Below, piece by piece: positions 7,537 through 15,086 of a stretch of DNA of 20,706 nucleotides (position 1 is its first letter; the number at the start of each line of letters is the position of its first letter). The translations under genes and the position numbers were made by a program. The notes beneath the pieces were generated by a model, which was not told the DNA's origin, did not search any database, and was given only the letters and a program-made list of their open reading frames with translations. The stretch is from DASUME01 sp038257655 (GTDB lineage Bacteria > Myxococcota_A > Polyangia > Polyangiales > DASUME01). Location of the stretch: NCBI GenBank assembly GCA_038257655.1, contig JBBSJC010000073.1, positions 1 through 20,706 of the forward strand, in the 5' to 3' direction.

Positions 7537-8565
7537 ATGGAACGCTCATCTGTAATCGTGGCTGACGACGAACCGCGCGAGCGTCACATCGCCACTCTTA
7601 CCTTGAGGCGCGGCGCAACCAGCTGGGGGGCTTGGGGATTTGATGCCGAGGATGCCGGCGTGACCATCTCCGTGGGCGGTTGTGCGGGCTGCGATTGGCC
7701 GATCGCGGCCCCCGGCGTCGGGCCGTTACTCGTGCTGTTTACAGGCGAATGCTTGTTGATCAAGAACGATGGCGCGAGCGAAGATATCTGGCTCAATGGC
7801 GCTCGCCTGTGGCCGCGTTGGGTGCCACTCGAGCACGGAGATGTGGTCGAGATCGGCACCTCGTGCATGGAAGTCGCGCTCGCCGATGCAGACTCGCAAG
7901 AGCAAGAGCTGTTGTCGGGCGAGCGTGCGCTACGCGCAGAACTGCCACGATCGCTGCACGAAGCTGAGGCAGAATCGGACTGGAGACCTCTGGATTTCGC
8001 TGCTTACGCCGCCGGCAAGGCCAGTCGCGAGGCCGCCGACCCTCGGAATCGCGGCAGGAGCGCGCAGGGACGGGCGCAGCCGACGACGACCGCGCCAGTG
8101 CGTCCGCGCCCCGGGGCAGGTCGGGCCGCGACCATGCGTGTTTCGCATGTGCAGGGCGCGCAGGGCGTACGCAGCCCGTCTCACCTGCGCTCGGCGCCCG
8201 CTTTCTCCGCGGCCGTGTCCAGTCCCGAGCCGGCGCCCAACTTGCCGCAGTCAGAAGCTCGTCAGCGGACGGCTCGGCTTCCAGAGTGGACCGTCGACGC
8301 CAGTAGTGACGGGACAGTCGAGTTAGCAGCGGATGGATCGCGCTGGCCGACTGACTTCGGCGGGGCTCAGGCGCCCGGGACCGGCTCGATCGTGGCCGCG
8401 GCCCCCAGCCATTCCGAGTACGAGACCCCGGCGGACCAGCTGCCTACGATCCTGGGCAACCCGAATCCTCTCTGGACTAGCGCTGGCGTCGTGCGCGGCG
8501 TCCTGTTCAGTACCGCGCTGGCTGTCGCCTACGCGGGTTGGATCGTGCTGCTGGATTATATCTGA
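7537..8565 (+). CDS. Degenerate FHA-like domain protein with C-terminal membrane anchor
   Basis: 342 aa; GAGG at 7529-7532 precedes the ATG. Residues 20-115 look like a forkhead-associated beta sandwich: ISVGG.A.CDWPI, ECLLIKNDG, DIWLNGARL and LEHGDVVEIG fit the FHA strand pattern. The phosphothreonine-binding residues are not conserved (GR is GG, and the S..H loop is GVGPLLV), so phosphopeptide binding is doubtful. Residues about 120-315 are low-complexity Ala/Pro/Arg/Ser-rich and probably disordered. A single hydrophobic segment lies at 319-340, leaving almost nothing beyond it, as in tail-anchored proteins with the FHA domain in the cytoplasm. Its stop is 8 nt from the convergent gene's stop. 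It could tether a complex to the inner membrane; function is unknown. Confidence 0.6.
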   Translation: MERSSVIVADDEPRERHIATLTLRRGATSWGAWGFDAEDAGVTISVGGCAGCDWPIAAPGVGPLLVLFTGECLLIKNDGASEDIWLNGARLWPRWVPLEHGDVVEIGTSCMEVALADADSQEQELLSGERALRAELPRSLHEAEAESDWRPLDFAAYAAGKASREAADPRNRGRSAQGRAQPTTTAPVRPRPGAGRAATMRVSHVQGAQGVRSPSHLRSAPAFSAAVSSPEPAPNLPQSEARQRTARLPEWTVDASSDGTVELAADGSRWPTDFGGAQAPGTGSIVAAAPSHSEYETPADQLPTILGNPNPLWTSAGVVRGVLFSTALAVAYAGWIVLLDYI

Positions 8566-8577
8566 GCGCTCACTCAG
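8562..8577. terminator. Possible bidirectional hairpin between convergent genes
   Basis: CTGAG (8562-8566), a 6-nt loop and CTCAG (8573-8577) form a short perfect stem spanning both stop codons, followed on the plus strand by CTTT. It is placed where a shared terminator is expected, but the stem is only 5 bp. Confidence 0.25.
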
Positions 8578-9092
8578 CTTTGGCGACGTGCACAGCGTAT
8601 CGCGCTAACAATCGTATCGCGCGACCAACTGCGGTGGTGGGCGGACAGAGCGCGCACCGCTTCGACCGCCTCCTCCGTGATCGCAGAACACCGACTCCAT
8701 GACGGCCGCAGGAGTGCCAAGGCCTCGTCAAAGGCGGCGTCGCCACCTGGCACGTCGCGATCGATAAGCCCCCACACTTGCGAGTAAAGCTCGACGAAGG
8801 GGCGCTGGCCTAACATCACGTAGAAAATGGTTTGGGTGCTTGCGCCAAGGGTTGCGATAAGCTCGGTGCGCGTCATCGGCTTACCGTGTCGGCGCAGCAG
8901 CTTTTCCACCGCAGCAAGACTTTCCGGAACGCACGTTTCGTCCGTGTGCATCGCTCGAAACAGATCTGCCCGTACACGCCCGGGCTCGGCGACAATCAGG
9001 AGCTCGCTGCGTGGCGGCGTGTACAGATTTGTCTCGCCAGAAGCGGCGGACGCGCGGCGAGAGCGCGATACTTCTCGAGAGATGGAAGGCAT
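8574..9092 (-). CDS. Hypothetical protein, winged-helix-like
   Basis: 172 aa, function not recognised. The stretch LLIVAEPGRVRADLFRAM, then KLLRRHGKPMTRTELIATLG, FYVMLGQRPFVEL and VWGLIDRDVPGGDAAF reads like helix-helix followed by a wing. The pattern 'RPFVEL...VWGL.DRDVP' recalls HARE-HTH/RNA polymerase delta-type winged helices, where a short beta hairpin ends in a WGL motif. This is suggestive only. The remaining C-terminal part is helical with an Arg-rich end. No ribosome site stands before the ATG at 9092, so the true start may lie downstream. Codon use and conserved-looking motifs make it more likely coding than the overlapping plus-strand frames. It converges on the FHA-like gene. Confidence 0.55.
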   Translation of the reverse strand: MPSISREVSRSRRASAASGETNLYTPPRSELLIVAEPGRVRADLFRAMHTDETCVPESLAAVEKLLRRHGKPMTRTELIATLGASTQTIFYVMLGQRPFVELYSQVWGLIDRDVPGGDAAFDEALALLRPSWSRCSAITEEAVEAVRALSAHHRSWSRDTIVSAIRCARRQS

Positions 9093-9113
9093 ATCGACGG
9101 GGGTAAACTGACG

Positions 9114-9158
9114 ATGGCGGGGCGAGGATTACTGGCAGCATTATGCTGCGTTTTATGA
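9114..9158 (+). pseudogene. Possible start of a broken exported-protein gene
   Basis: ATG at 9114 opens a 14-codon frame MAGRGLLAALCCVL before TGA at 9156-9158. The peptide has the look of a signal sequence (one Arg, then a hydrophobic core and Cys pair). A G-rich stretch at 9099-9103 lies 10 nt upstream. Reading continues only in other frames (to 9358 or to a TAA near 9340), as if a frameshift had occurred. The peptide is short enough to be chance. Confidence 0.2.
9135..9149. promoter_or_regulatory. Perfect palindrome upstream of the minus-strand winged-helix gene
   Basis: GCAGCA-TTA-TGCTGC is a perfect 6-3-6 inverted repeat, 43-57 nt upstream of the minus-strand start at 9092 and followed on the plus strand by GTTTTAT. 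It could be an operator for that gene or, read on the plus strand, a weak terminator, though no plus-strand gene needs one here. Confidence 0.3.
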
Positions 9159-9686
9159 AGTCATCTACTCCGCGAGCCCCAGTTCATGCGTTTTATTTGC
9201 CGCAGGTTGCGCGGACATCCTCGGCTTGGGACGATGGTTGTGCGGGCACAGGTCACTCCGCTCGATCTCCGTTACTAGGTCGATCCACTCGGGCCCGTGC
9301 AACGTCACAAATCCCAACCATCAGGAGTGGCTGTAACCGTAAGGCCGATGCGCGATGAAGTATTGCGTAGTCGTTGGGCCTCGTGCTCTTACCCCTCGCT
9401 GGCCTAGCAACTACAAAAGAGCCGCGCGCGCCAGTGACTGTGTGCAGTAGCCACCAGATCCTCCGGGAATCGGTCAGTTTCCGAAAGCGTCCGAGGCGCG
9501 GTACACGATTTTGCTGAGCTCTTTGCGCGCACCATCCGCGCGCAGGCTGGTCCAGGTATTGCTGACTGCGCTGGACGGGAGGGACGTACGACCCATCGCT
9601 GCAACAGCTTGCAGTCTGATGGGCCCCGGAACTGTACATCGGCCGACCTACCGAAAGAGGCCATCAAGCACATTGGGAGATCACGT

Positions 9687-10301
9687 ATGCAACGAATCGA
9701 AGACACGATGCCCTCGCAACACGCTGCTCCAGCGCGGCGCGGCCTGACGCAAGACCCGACGCTAGATGTGCACAGCTCGGAATTCGAAGTGGTCGATCTG
9801 CTGCAGCCCGCCACGGCCAGCTGGCTCGGTCGGGGTCCATTTTTCTTTGCGAGCGTCAGTTTCATGCTCGGCACGGCCGTCCTGTTGGCTTTGGATGCCG
9901 CGCACACCGGTGCTTCCTCCGACTGGCTCGATACGCTGAACAGTAAGGTGCGCGTCGGTGCCTCTGTGGTGCGCCGCCTGACCGCGGAGCCGATTTTTGA
10001 AACGCGACCGCCGCCAGGAGCAGCCCCTAGGACACCCGCCGCGGCACCAGCGGCACCAGCGGCCCCCCCGGTTCCCCCGGCAGAGCCTCAGATCGAGGCT
10101 CCCCAGCGGGCTGCGACTCCGACTCTCGACCGCGAGCAGCCGCAGCGGGCAGAGCCTCGAAGCAATGACAGCAAGGCCACGCCGCGCGCCCAGGCGCGCT
10201 CCAAACGCGAGAGAGCCCGCGCCACTTCCTCAGAGAACGCACGATCCGAGACGAAACAGCGCAGCCGCCGCGAAGGAGCGGGCACACACCGAGGCAGCTG
10301 A
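9687..10301 (+). CDS. Single-pass membrane protein with Ala/Pro linker and basic C-terminal tail
   Basis: 204 aa, no known family recognised. GGGAG at 9675-9679 with a 7-nt spacer fixes the ATG at 9687 over an upstream in-frame TTG at 9609. Residues 1-50 are a polar N-terminal region; 51-72 (PFFFASVSF...ALDAA) is one strong membrane helix. Residues 109-135 are Ala/Pro repeats typical of an extended linker through the periplasm. The rest is rich in Arg, Lys, Ser and Thr (KRERARATSS, KQRSRREG) and strongly basic. Topology is probably N-in, tail in the periplasm, which could contact peptidoglycan or LPS, but the reverse is possible. It lies in a lineage-specific block with another single-pass, Pro/Ala-rich protein at 7537. 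Confidence 0.65.
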   Translation: MQRIEDTMPSQHAAPARRGLTQDPTLDVHSSEFEVVDLLQPATASWLGRGPFFFASVSFMLGTAVLLALDAAHTGASSDWLDTLNSKVRVGASVVRRLTAEPIFETRPPPGAAPRTPAAAPAAPAAPPVPPAEPQIEAPQRAATPTLDREQPQRAEPRSNDSKATPRAQARSKRERARATSSENARSETKQRSRREGAGTHRGS

Positions 10302-10402
10302 AGCCAGCAAGTGTTAGGAGTTGTCGCACGTTGATTTGCGGGCTCGCGGGATCTGGCGCAACATCATTGGAATCTTCGGTCTTTTTGCCCCGGTTGCGTG
10401 CG

Positions 10403-11617
10403 ATGACGTTTTCGATCCTCCCGACCCGAATCGCTCCCCTAGCGTCCATTCTGCCTTCGGAGCCCTTGCTGCTCATGGGCGCAGGCCCCGTGCCGATCCC
10501 GCAGGCAGTCGCCCAAGCCAACGGCGTCATCATTAACCACCTCGGCCCCACGATGGATCGCGTGATCCAAAACGTGAAGCAGATGGCCGCCTACGCTTTT
10601 CAGACGCGCAGCGACAAGATCATCGGCCTGGCAGGTCCCGCATCCGCTGCCATGGAAATGGCCGTCTCCAACTTGTGTTGGCCTGGTCGCAAAGTGTTGT
10701 GCCTGAAGAGCGGCACCTTTAGCGGCCGGCTCGGCGAGATGGCGCTGGGCGTCGGCGCGGAGGTCACGATGCTCGAGAGCGAGCCCGGCCGGCCCGTCAG
10801 CGCCGATCAGGTGCGCGCCGCACTCAAGAAGGGCAGCTTCGACGTCATCACCATGGCCCACGGCGAAACGTCCTGTGGCGTCAAGATGGTCGACTTGCCC
10901 GAGATCTGTCGGCTGGCAAAGGAGCACGGTGCGCTGACGATCGTCGACGCCGTGGTGACCTTGAGCGCCATGCCCGTGCACATGGATGACTGGGGCATCG
11001 ACGTTGGCATCGTAGGCGGCCAGAAGGCGCTGTCTTCGATCCCCGGCGTGTCGGTCTGTGCTTTCTCATCGGACGCTTGGAAGACCGTCGAAGCGCGCCC
11101 TCTGCCCCGCCCCCACTGGTGTTACGACGCCACGCGCGCCCAGAAGTTTTGGGGCCATCAGCAGTACCATTACACGGCGCCGGTGCCGGGCATTCTCGCG
11201 CTGCACGAAGCGCTGCGGCTGATCGGCGAAGAAACCCTGGAGCGCCGCTTTAGGCGTCACGAAATGAGCTCCCTTGCCATGCAGGCAGGCATCGAGGCGA
11301 TGGGTCTGACGCTCTTTACACCGCCGGAAGTGCGCCTCAACTCCGTGATCGCGATCAACATGCCCCAGGGCTCCGACAGCACGCGCGTGCGCGAGTACAT
11401 GACCAAGGCGTTTCGTGTGGAGATCTCGGGCGCGTTCGGCCTCGACATCGTCCGTATCGGACAGATGGGCGAGCAGTGTCGCTCACACAACTTGTTCAAG
11501 ACGCTGTACGCCATGGGCATGAGCTTTGCGCGCGATGGCATCAAGCTGGATGTCGCTAAGGGCATGGCCGCGCTCGAGCAAGGTCTAGCGGGTGACCGCG
11601 AGTACTTCGTCGATTGA
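10403..11617 (+). CDS. Class V PLP aminotransferase (alanine-glyoxylate/serine-pyruvate type)
   Basis: 404 aa from the ATG at 10403. The frame is open back to a TTG at 10331, which has AGGAG at 10316-10320 upstream, so that start is also possible; the family-like N-terminus PLLLMGAGPVPIP favours 10403. Fold-type I motifs are clear: LAGPASAAMEMA (cofactor phosphate region), AHGETSCGV, IVDAVVTLS (Asp contacting the pyridine nitrogen) and IVGGQKALSSIPG with the PLP lysine at residue 208, then HYTAPVPG. The family moves amino groups between alanine, serine, glyoxylate, pyruvate or related donors such as pyridoxamine; the exact substrate cannot be read here. The stop overlaps the start of the AEC transporter gene, so product and transporter may share a substrate. 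Confidence 0.9.
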   Translation: MTFSILPTRIAPLASILPSEPLLLMGAGPVPIPQAVAQANGVIINHLGPTMDRVIQNVKQMAAYAFQTRSDKIIGLAGPASAAMEMAVSNLCWPGRKVLCLKSGTFSGRLGEMALGVGAEVTMLESEPGRPVSADQVRAALKKGSFDVITMAHGETSCGVKMVDLPEICRLAKEHGALTIVDAVVTLSAMPVHMDDWGIDVGIVGGQKALSSIPGVSVCAFSSDAWKTVEARPLPRPHWCYDATRAQKFWGHQQYHYTAPVPGILALHEALRLIGEETLERRFRRHEMSSLAMQAGIEAMGLTLFTPPEVRLNSVIAINMPQGSDSTRVREYMTKAFRVEISGAFGLDIVRIGQMGEQCRSHNLFKTLYAMGMSFARDGIKLDVAKGMAALEQGLAGDREYFVD

Positions 11618-12492
11618 TAACGCAGCTTGCGGCCATCCTCGGGCCCGTCGTCTTGTGCGTAAGCATCGGCTTCGTACTTGAGCGTCGTGGCCTCTCGTTG
11701 CCGCGGCGCGAAATCGGATTACTCGTCGCCGATATCGGCGCCCCTGCCTTGGTCTTTCATAGCCTCGCCACGGCCAAGGTTGAGCCTGCGCTGCTCGTAC
11801 AGATGGCTGGCGCGAGCTCGATCGCGATTCTGGCGTTTGCACTGTTAGGTTTTTCAGTTGCCCGGCTCATGCATTGGCCCGTGCACACGTTCGTGCCGCC
11901 CGTGATCTTTTCGAACAGTGGCAACATGGGCTTACCGTTATGCTTGTTCGCTTTCGGCGAAGATGCGCTGGGGCTGGCGGTCGCCTGCTTTGCCATGTTC
12001 ACGCTTTGGCAGTTCAGCCTTGGCCTGTGGATCTGGTCGGGCAAACGCGGGTTTGTCGAGATACTCAGGTCGCCTATCGCCTGGGCCAGCGCTCTTGGCT
12101 TTGCTTGCGCGGCGCTGCGTCTCACGCCACCCGAGGTCATCACCAACACCACGCAGCTCCTCGGCGGCCTTACCATTCCGCTGATGCTGATCACGCTCGG
12201 GATTTCGCTCGCCTCGATGCGGCCTGGTAACATGTCAAGAGCATTGACGATTTCTGCTCTGCGTCTGGTCGTGGGCCCCGCGCTAGGATTCTTGGTCGCG
12301 TGGTTGTTCCGCTTCCGGGGTGACGCGCGCGGTGTGCTGGTGGTCGAATGCGCGATGCCGGTCGCGGTGTTCAACTACTTGCTCGCCCTGCGCTACGGTA
12401 GGGACGCAGACGAGGTAGCGGGCTTGATCATGGTCTCGACGCTCTTGTCCCTCCTCACGTTGCCTGTCCTGTTCGCTCTCCTACTCGCGTAG
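11614..12492 (+). CDS. AEC-family (auxin efflux carrier-like) transporter
   Basis: 292 aa, hydrophobic along its length with about ten predicted membrane helices in two repeats, the usual size for bacterial AEC proteins. Typical features are ILGPVVLCVSIGFVLERRG at the N-terminus, APALVFHSLA in the first repeat, FSNSGNMGLPLCLFAFG with the conserved Asn-Gly-Pro break in helix 4, and IPLMLITLGISLAS and ECAMPVAVFNYLLA in the second half. The start is TTG at 11614, overlapping the aminotransferase stop as TTGA, so translation is coupled. AEC members export or exchange small organic acids such as malate or malonate; here an oxo-acid or amino acid linked to the aminotransferase is plausible (inference). 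Confidence 0.88.
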   Translation: MITQLAAILGPVVLCVSIGFVLERRGLSLPRREIGLLVADIGAPALVFHSLATAKVEPALLVQMAGASSIAILAFALLGFSVARLMHWPVHTFVPPVIFSNSGNMGLPLCLFAFGEDALGLAVACFAMFTLWQFSLGLWIWSGKRGFVEILRSPIAWASALGFACAALRLTPPEVITNTTQLLGGLTIPLMLITLGISLASMRPGNMSRALTISALRLVVGPALGFLVAWLFRFRGDARGVLVVECAMPVAVFNYLLALRYGRDADEVAGLIMVSTLLSLLTLPVLFALLLA

Positions 12493-12543
12493 TGATGGGG
12501 TCCGTTTCCTATTCACGCGCGCGGACAGTACATTCTCCACGCT

Positions 12544-13623
12544 GTGTCCCAGGGCCCTCGCAAGATCATTCACGTCGACATGGACGCGTTTTATGCGTCG
12601 GTCGAGCAGCGTGATGATCCCAGTCTGCGCGGAAAGCCGGTGATCGTTGGCGGTAAGCCCGAGAGTCGCGGCGTAGTTGCGGCATGCTCCTACGAGGCGC
12701 GGGTGTTTGGCATCCATTCCGCCATGCCGACCTCCCGTGCCTATCGTCTGTGTCCGCATGCTGCGTTCGTGAATCCGCGCATGCAGCATTACGTGGAGGT
12801 CAGCCGCGAGATACGCGCGGTGTTTCATGAAGTGACCGATTTGGTCGAGCCACTGTCCCTCGACGAAGCTTACCTCGACGTCACCGAGAACAAATTCCAG
12901 GAGCCGCTCGCGGGCAAGCTCGCACGCTGGCTCAAAGACGAGATCAAGCGCCGCACGCAGCTGACGGCCTCGGCAGGCGTCGCCCCTAACAAGCTCGTGG
13001 CCAAGATTGCAAGCGACGTGCGCAAACCTGACGGTCTGATTATCGTGCCGCCCGAAGACGTGCAGCGGTTTCTTGCGCCGTTGCCCGTAGGGCGCCTATG
13101 GGGGGTAGGGCCACGCACTGCGGAGCGCTTGCTCGACCTCGGCATCAAAACGGTAGAGGATGTACGTCGTTGCGACGTCGCGTTGCTGAGCCAGAAGCTC
13201 GGCTCCTATGGTCCTTTTCTAGCGCGGCTTGCCTGGGGAGATGACCCGCGGCCGGTCGATACGCGACGCGAGGCCAGAAGCCGCGGCAGCGAGACCACGT
13301 TTCAAGAGGACGTGTCGAGCATCGAGCGCCTGACTGAAGTGCTGCTCGAGCTGAGCTGTGACGTAGCCCGCGACTTGGCGCGGCTGTCGCTACGAGCCCG
13401 CACCTGCACGCTCAAGGTTCGCTACGCGGACTTTTCAACGATTACCCGCAGCCGCTCGAACGATCCAGCCATGCGCGACAGCAAGGCGATAAGCGAGGTT
13501 GCGCGCGAGCTGCTCCTCTCGTCGACCGAGGCGGGTACGCGCCCGATTCGGCTGCTCGGTGTGTCCATGAGCAATCTCGAAAGTGAGAACGCGCCCGAGC
13601 AACTCTGGTTTGAATGGATGTGA
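12544..13623 (+). CDS. dinB: DNA polymerase IV (Y-family translesion polymerase)
   Basis: 359 aa error-prone polymerase that bypasses damaged template bases. The catalytic motif HVDMDAFYASVEQRDDP gives Asp12 with steric-gate Tyr17, and EPLSLDEAYLDVT gives Asp107/Glu108. Then come the thumb helix-hairpin-helix (LWGVGPRTAERLLDLGI) and the little-finger domain from about 235. The C-terminus QLWFEWM resembles but does not exactly match a beta-clamp-binding motif. The start is GTG at 12544 without a clear ribosome site; the initial IIHVDMDAF placement supports it. It is separated from the AEC gene by 51 nt. No clear LexA box was seen in that gap, so SOS control is not shown. Confidence 0.95.
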   Translation: MSQGPRKIIHVDMDAFYASVEQRDDPSLRGKPVIVGGKPESRGVVAACSYEARVFGIHSAMPTSRAYRLCPHAAFVNPRMQHYVEVSREIRAVFHEVTDLVEPLSLDEAYLDVTENKFQEPLAGKLARWLKDEIKRRTQLTASAGVAPNKLVAKIASDVRKPDGLIIVPPEDVQRFLAPLPVGRLWGVGPRTAERLLDLGIKTVEDVRRCDVALLSQKLGSYGPFLARLAWGDDPRPVDTRREARSRGSETTFQEDVSSIERLTEVLLELSCDVARDLARLSLRARTCTLKVRYADFSTITRSRSNDPAMRDSKAISEVARELLLSSTEAGTRPIRLLGVSMSNLESENAPEQLWFEWM

Positions 13624-13631
13624 CGTTTGTG

Positions 13632-13675
13632 CGCGCAGCGCTCGTTCTGAGCGTTCCTGCCGCACGCGCTGCGCG
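13632..13675 (+). terminator. Large GC-rich inverted repeat after dinB
   Basis: CGCGCAGCGC (13632-13641) and GCGCTGCGCG (13666-13675) are perfect 10-bp arms around 24 nt. A smaller hairpin CGCTC/GAGCG (13639-13643/13649-13653) overlaps the left arm and would compete with it. There is no immediate T tract, only ACTTTT about ten bases on. It may be an mRNA 3' structure or a terminator, or a control on the next gene, whose start lies 49 nt later. Confidence 0.35.
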
Positions 13676-13723
13676 GAAGGTACAAAAACTTTTCGTGCGC
13701 AGCTGCGCGTCGTACAGGGGAAT

Positions 13724-14608
13724 GTGCGCTTTGCTGTAGTCACCTCCCTCGTCAACGTCCTGATCGGCCCGCTCGTCAGTCTGCTCGTGCTGCTCGTGCT
13801 GCTCGTGCTGCTTGACCCCATGCCCGCTCGCGCCGAGCTGTTCATGCTCCGCGAGCACGCACGTCAAATGGACAGCGGCAAAGTTGCGCTCGCCATCGAC
13901 ACGTCCAGCTTTTTTGGAGACCTGGGCGAGCCTCGCTACGCCTTGAACGCGCCCACGGTGGGCGCATCGCTGCGCATCTCAGAGGTCGTGATCGAAGCGG
14001 CGCTGCCATTTGCATACCTGCATCAGCGTAACGAGCCGGGAGACGATAAGAACAACATGGTCTTGGGCAACCCTTGGTTCGGGCTGTCTTACTTGCCTGA
14101 CTGCTCTTGCGGACTCTCGCGCTTGTCGCTGGGTATCGCGCCGGACCTGGCAACCGGGGGTGCGCCCCTCGATCAGACGGCGTTGGCGTTGACCCGAGGC
14201 GCGCAAGGCAGTTGGGATAGCTACCTATGGACGCCTGGCCTGCTGCCGCTCGTGGCAGGCGCGAGCACGCTCATGCGCCTTGGCATGTTGCATCTCGTTT
14301 GGGATGGCGACCTGATAGTGGGCCTCCCGGGCAATGGTCGCGACAGGGAGCTTGGATTTCAAAGCGCTGGCGATGCCGGCCTTTGGTTCGGTTCCAATTT
14401 CGTGTTCGGTGGCCGCGTGCATGGCGCGTTTTATCCCACCTTTCAGGGCGATCGCTTCCAATCGGCGCTGTCGGCATACTTGCGTGCGCGCGTAGGCAAA
14501 GACTCGCTGGGGCTCAGGTACTTGGTCAATCTCGACGGCCCCGGTGGCTTCTCGTTCAGCGACGACAAGGTATGGGGACTTAGTCTTTTCTACGCGACCA
14601 CTCTGTAA
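13724..14608 (+). CDS. Exported putative outer-membrane beta-barrel protein
   Basis: 294 aa from the GTG at 13724, preceded by AGGGG at 13716-13720; the frame is open further upstream (13583), but that overlaps dinB and lacks a signal sequence. Residues 1-37 form a signal peptide with a very hydrophobic core built from LLV repeats and a likely cut after MPARA. The mature part has many short alternating strands with aromatic ends, Gly turns and a last strand WGLSLFYATTL, typical of outer-membrane barrels ending in an aromatic or hydrophobic residue. No named family was recognised. The interior contains VGASLRISEVVIEAALPFAYLH and a DCSCG segment with two cysteines. Its role (porin, transporter or structural) is unknown. 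Confidence 0.7.
   Translation: MRFAVVTSLVNVLIGPLVSLLVLLVLLVLLDPMPARAELFMLREHARQMDSGKVALAIDTSSFFGDLGEPRYALNAPTVGASLRISEVVIEAALPFAYLHQRNEPGDDKNNMVLGNPWFGLSYLPDCSCGLSRLSLGIAPDLATGGAPLDQTALALTRGAQGSWDSYLWTPGLLPLVAGASTLMRLGMLHLVWDGDLIVGLPGNGRDRELGFQSAGDAGLWFGSNFVFGGRVHGAFYPTFQGDRFQSALSAYLRARVGKDSLGLRYLVNLDGPGGFSFSDDKVWGLSLFYATTL
13781..13807 (+). repeat. 9-bp tandem repeat in signal peptide coding region
   Basis: CTGCTCGTG occurs three times in perfect tandem (13781-13789, 13790-13798, 13799-13807), followed by a partial copy CTGCTT. Each unit encodes Leu-Leu-Val in frame, so copy-number change would lengthen or shorten the signal-peptide core without frameshift. Confidence 0.85.
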
Positions 14609-14669
14609 GCTAAACCTTAGTAACGAGCCTTACCTGGCTGCCACTTCCCCAGCGGCGCAAAACCCTTGA

Positions 14670-15086
14670 ATGGTAACGTCGTCAACGAGGGTTCCACCAA
14701 CTATGGCGCTGATGGATGAGGTAATCGATGCCTGCGATCTGGACGCCGAAGTCGGCCAAGTCGCATTGCGTCGTGCCCTGCGTGAGTCCGGTTGCGATTC
14801 GATGAGCCCTTCGGCTGCGGACCTGCGCAACGCACTGCCAGCTCTCAGGCGAGCACTCGAAGCCGTCTTATCGAGTGAGCAGGCCTACGACGCGGTCGAA
14901 CGTGTCGACATCTTACTCGCCGTCAAGCCACCAGACATGCCGAGCGAGCCGCCCAGTCTGGAAGAGCTCACCAAGCGACTGCGTGAAGCGAATCAACGCA
15001 TGTCCACGCGCGATTACGAAAGCGAAACAGCGGAGGCGACCAGCTTGCCGCCGCGGCGCCGCAGCGTGTTTCCGTCATCACGTTGA
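14670..15086 (+). CDS. Hypothetical small helical protein
   Basis: 138 aa from the ATG at 14670; the ATG at 14703 (127 aa) is preceded by GAGG at 14687-14690 and may be the true start. The first ~85 residues are mostly amphipathic helices rich in Ala, Leu, Asp and Glu (MDEVIDACDLDAEVGQVAL, LRNALPALRRALEAVL). Then come a Pro-rich hinge (KPPDMPSEPPSLEEL), another helix and a basic end. There is no signal peptide, membrane helix or catalytic motif. No family is recognised. The gene follows the barrel-like protein and its stop overlaps the end of the convergent peptidase gene by 9 nt. Confidence 0.55.
   Translation: MVTSSTRVPPTMALMDEVIDACDLDAEVGQVALRRALRESGCDSMSPSAADLRNALPALRRALEAVLSSEQAYDAVERVDILLAVKPPDMPSEPPSLEELTKRLREANQRMSTRDYESETAEATSLPPRRRSVFPSSR

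Larger units (their letters stand above)
9093..9686. other. 594-bp stretch without a convincing gene; possibly degenerate
   Basis: No open frame on either strand shows recognisable domains or sustained coding-like composition. It holds a short signal-peptide-like ORF at 9114-9158, a perfect palindrome at 9135-9149, a 10-bp direct repeat TGCGTTTTAT at 9147-9156 and 9187-9196, and a GC hairpin at 9524-9544 without a T tract. The last part carries the upstream region and ribosome site of the gene at 9687. It may be the remains of a lost secreted-protein gene plus two promoters, but this is inference. Confidence 0.5.

Noticed and set aside
9524..9544. Perfect 7-bp hairpin TGCGCGC/GCGCGCA
   Set aside because: No T tract on either side and no gene ends there; CG alternation makes such stems common in this DNA.
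9404..9907. 167-codon minus-strand open frame covering the gene-poor gap
   Set aside because: No motif, Cys/Ser/Arg-rich shadow composition, and it overlaps the plus-strand gene at 9687, which has a strong ribosome site.
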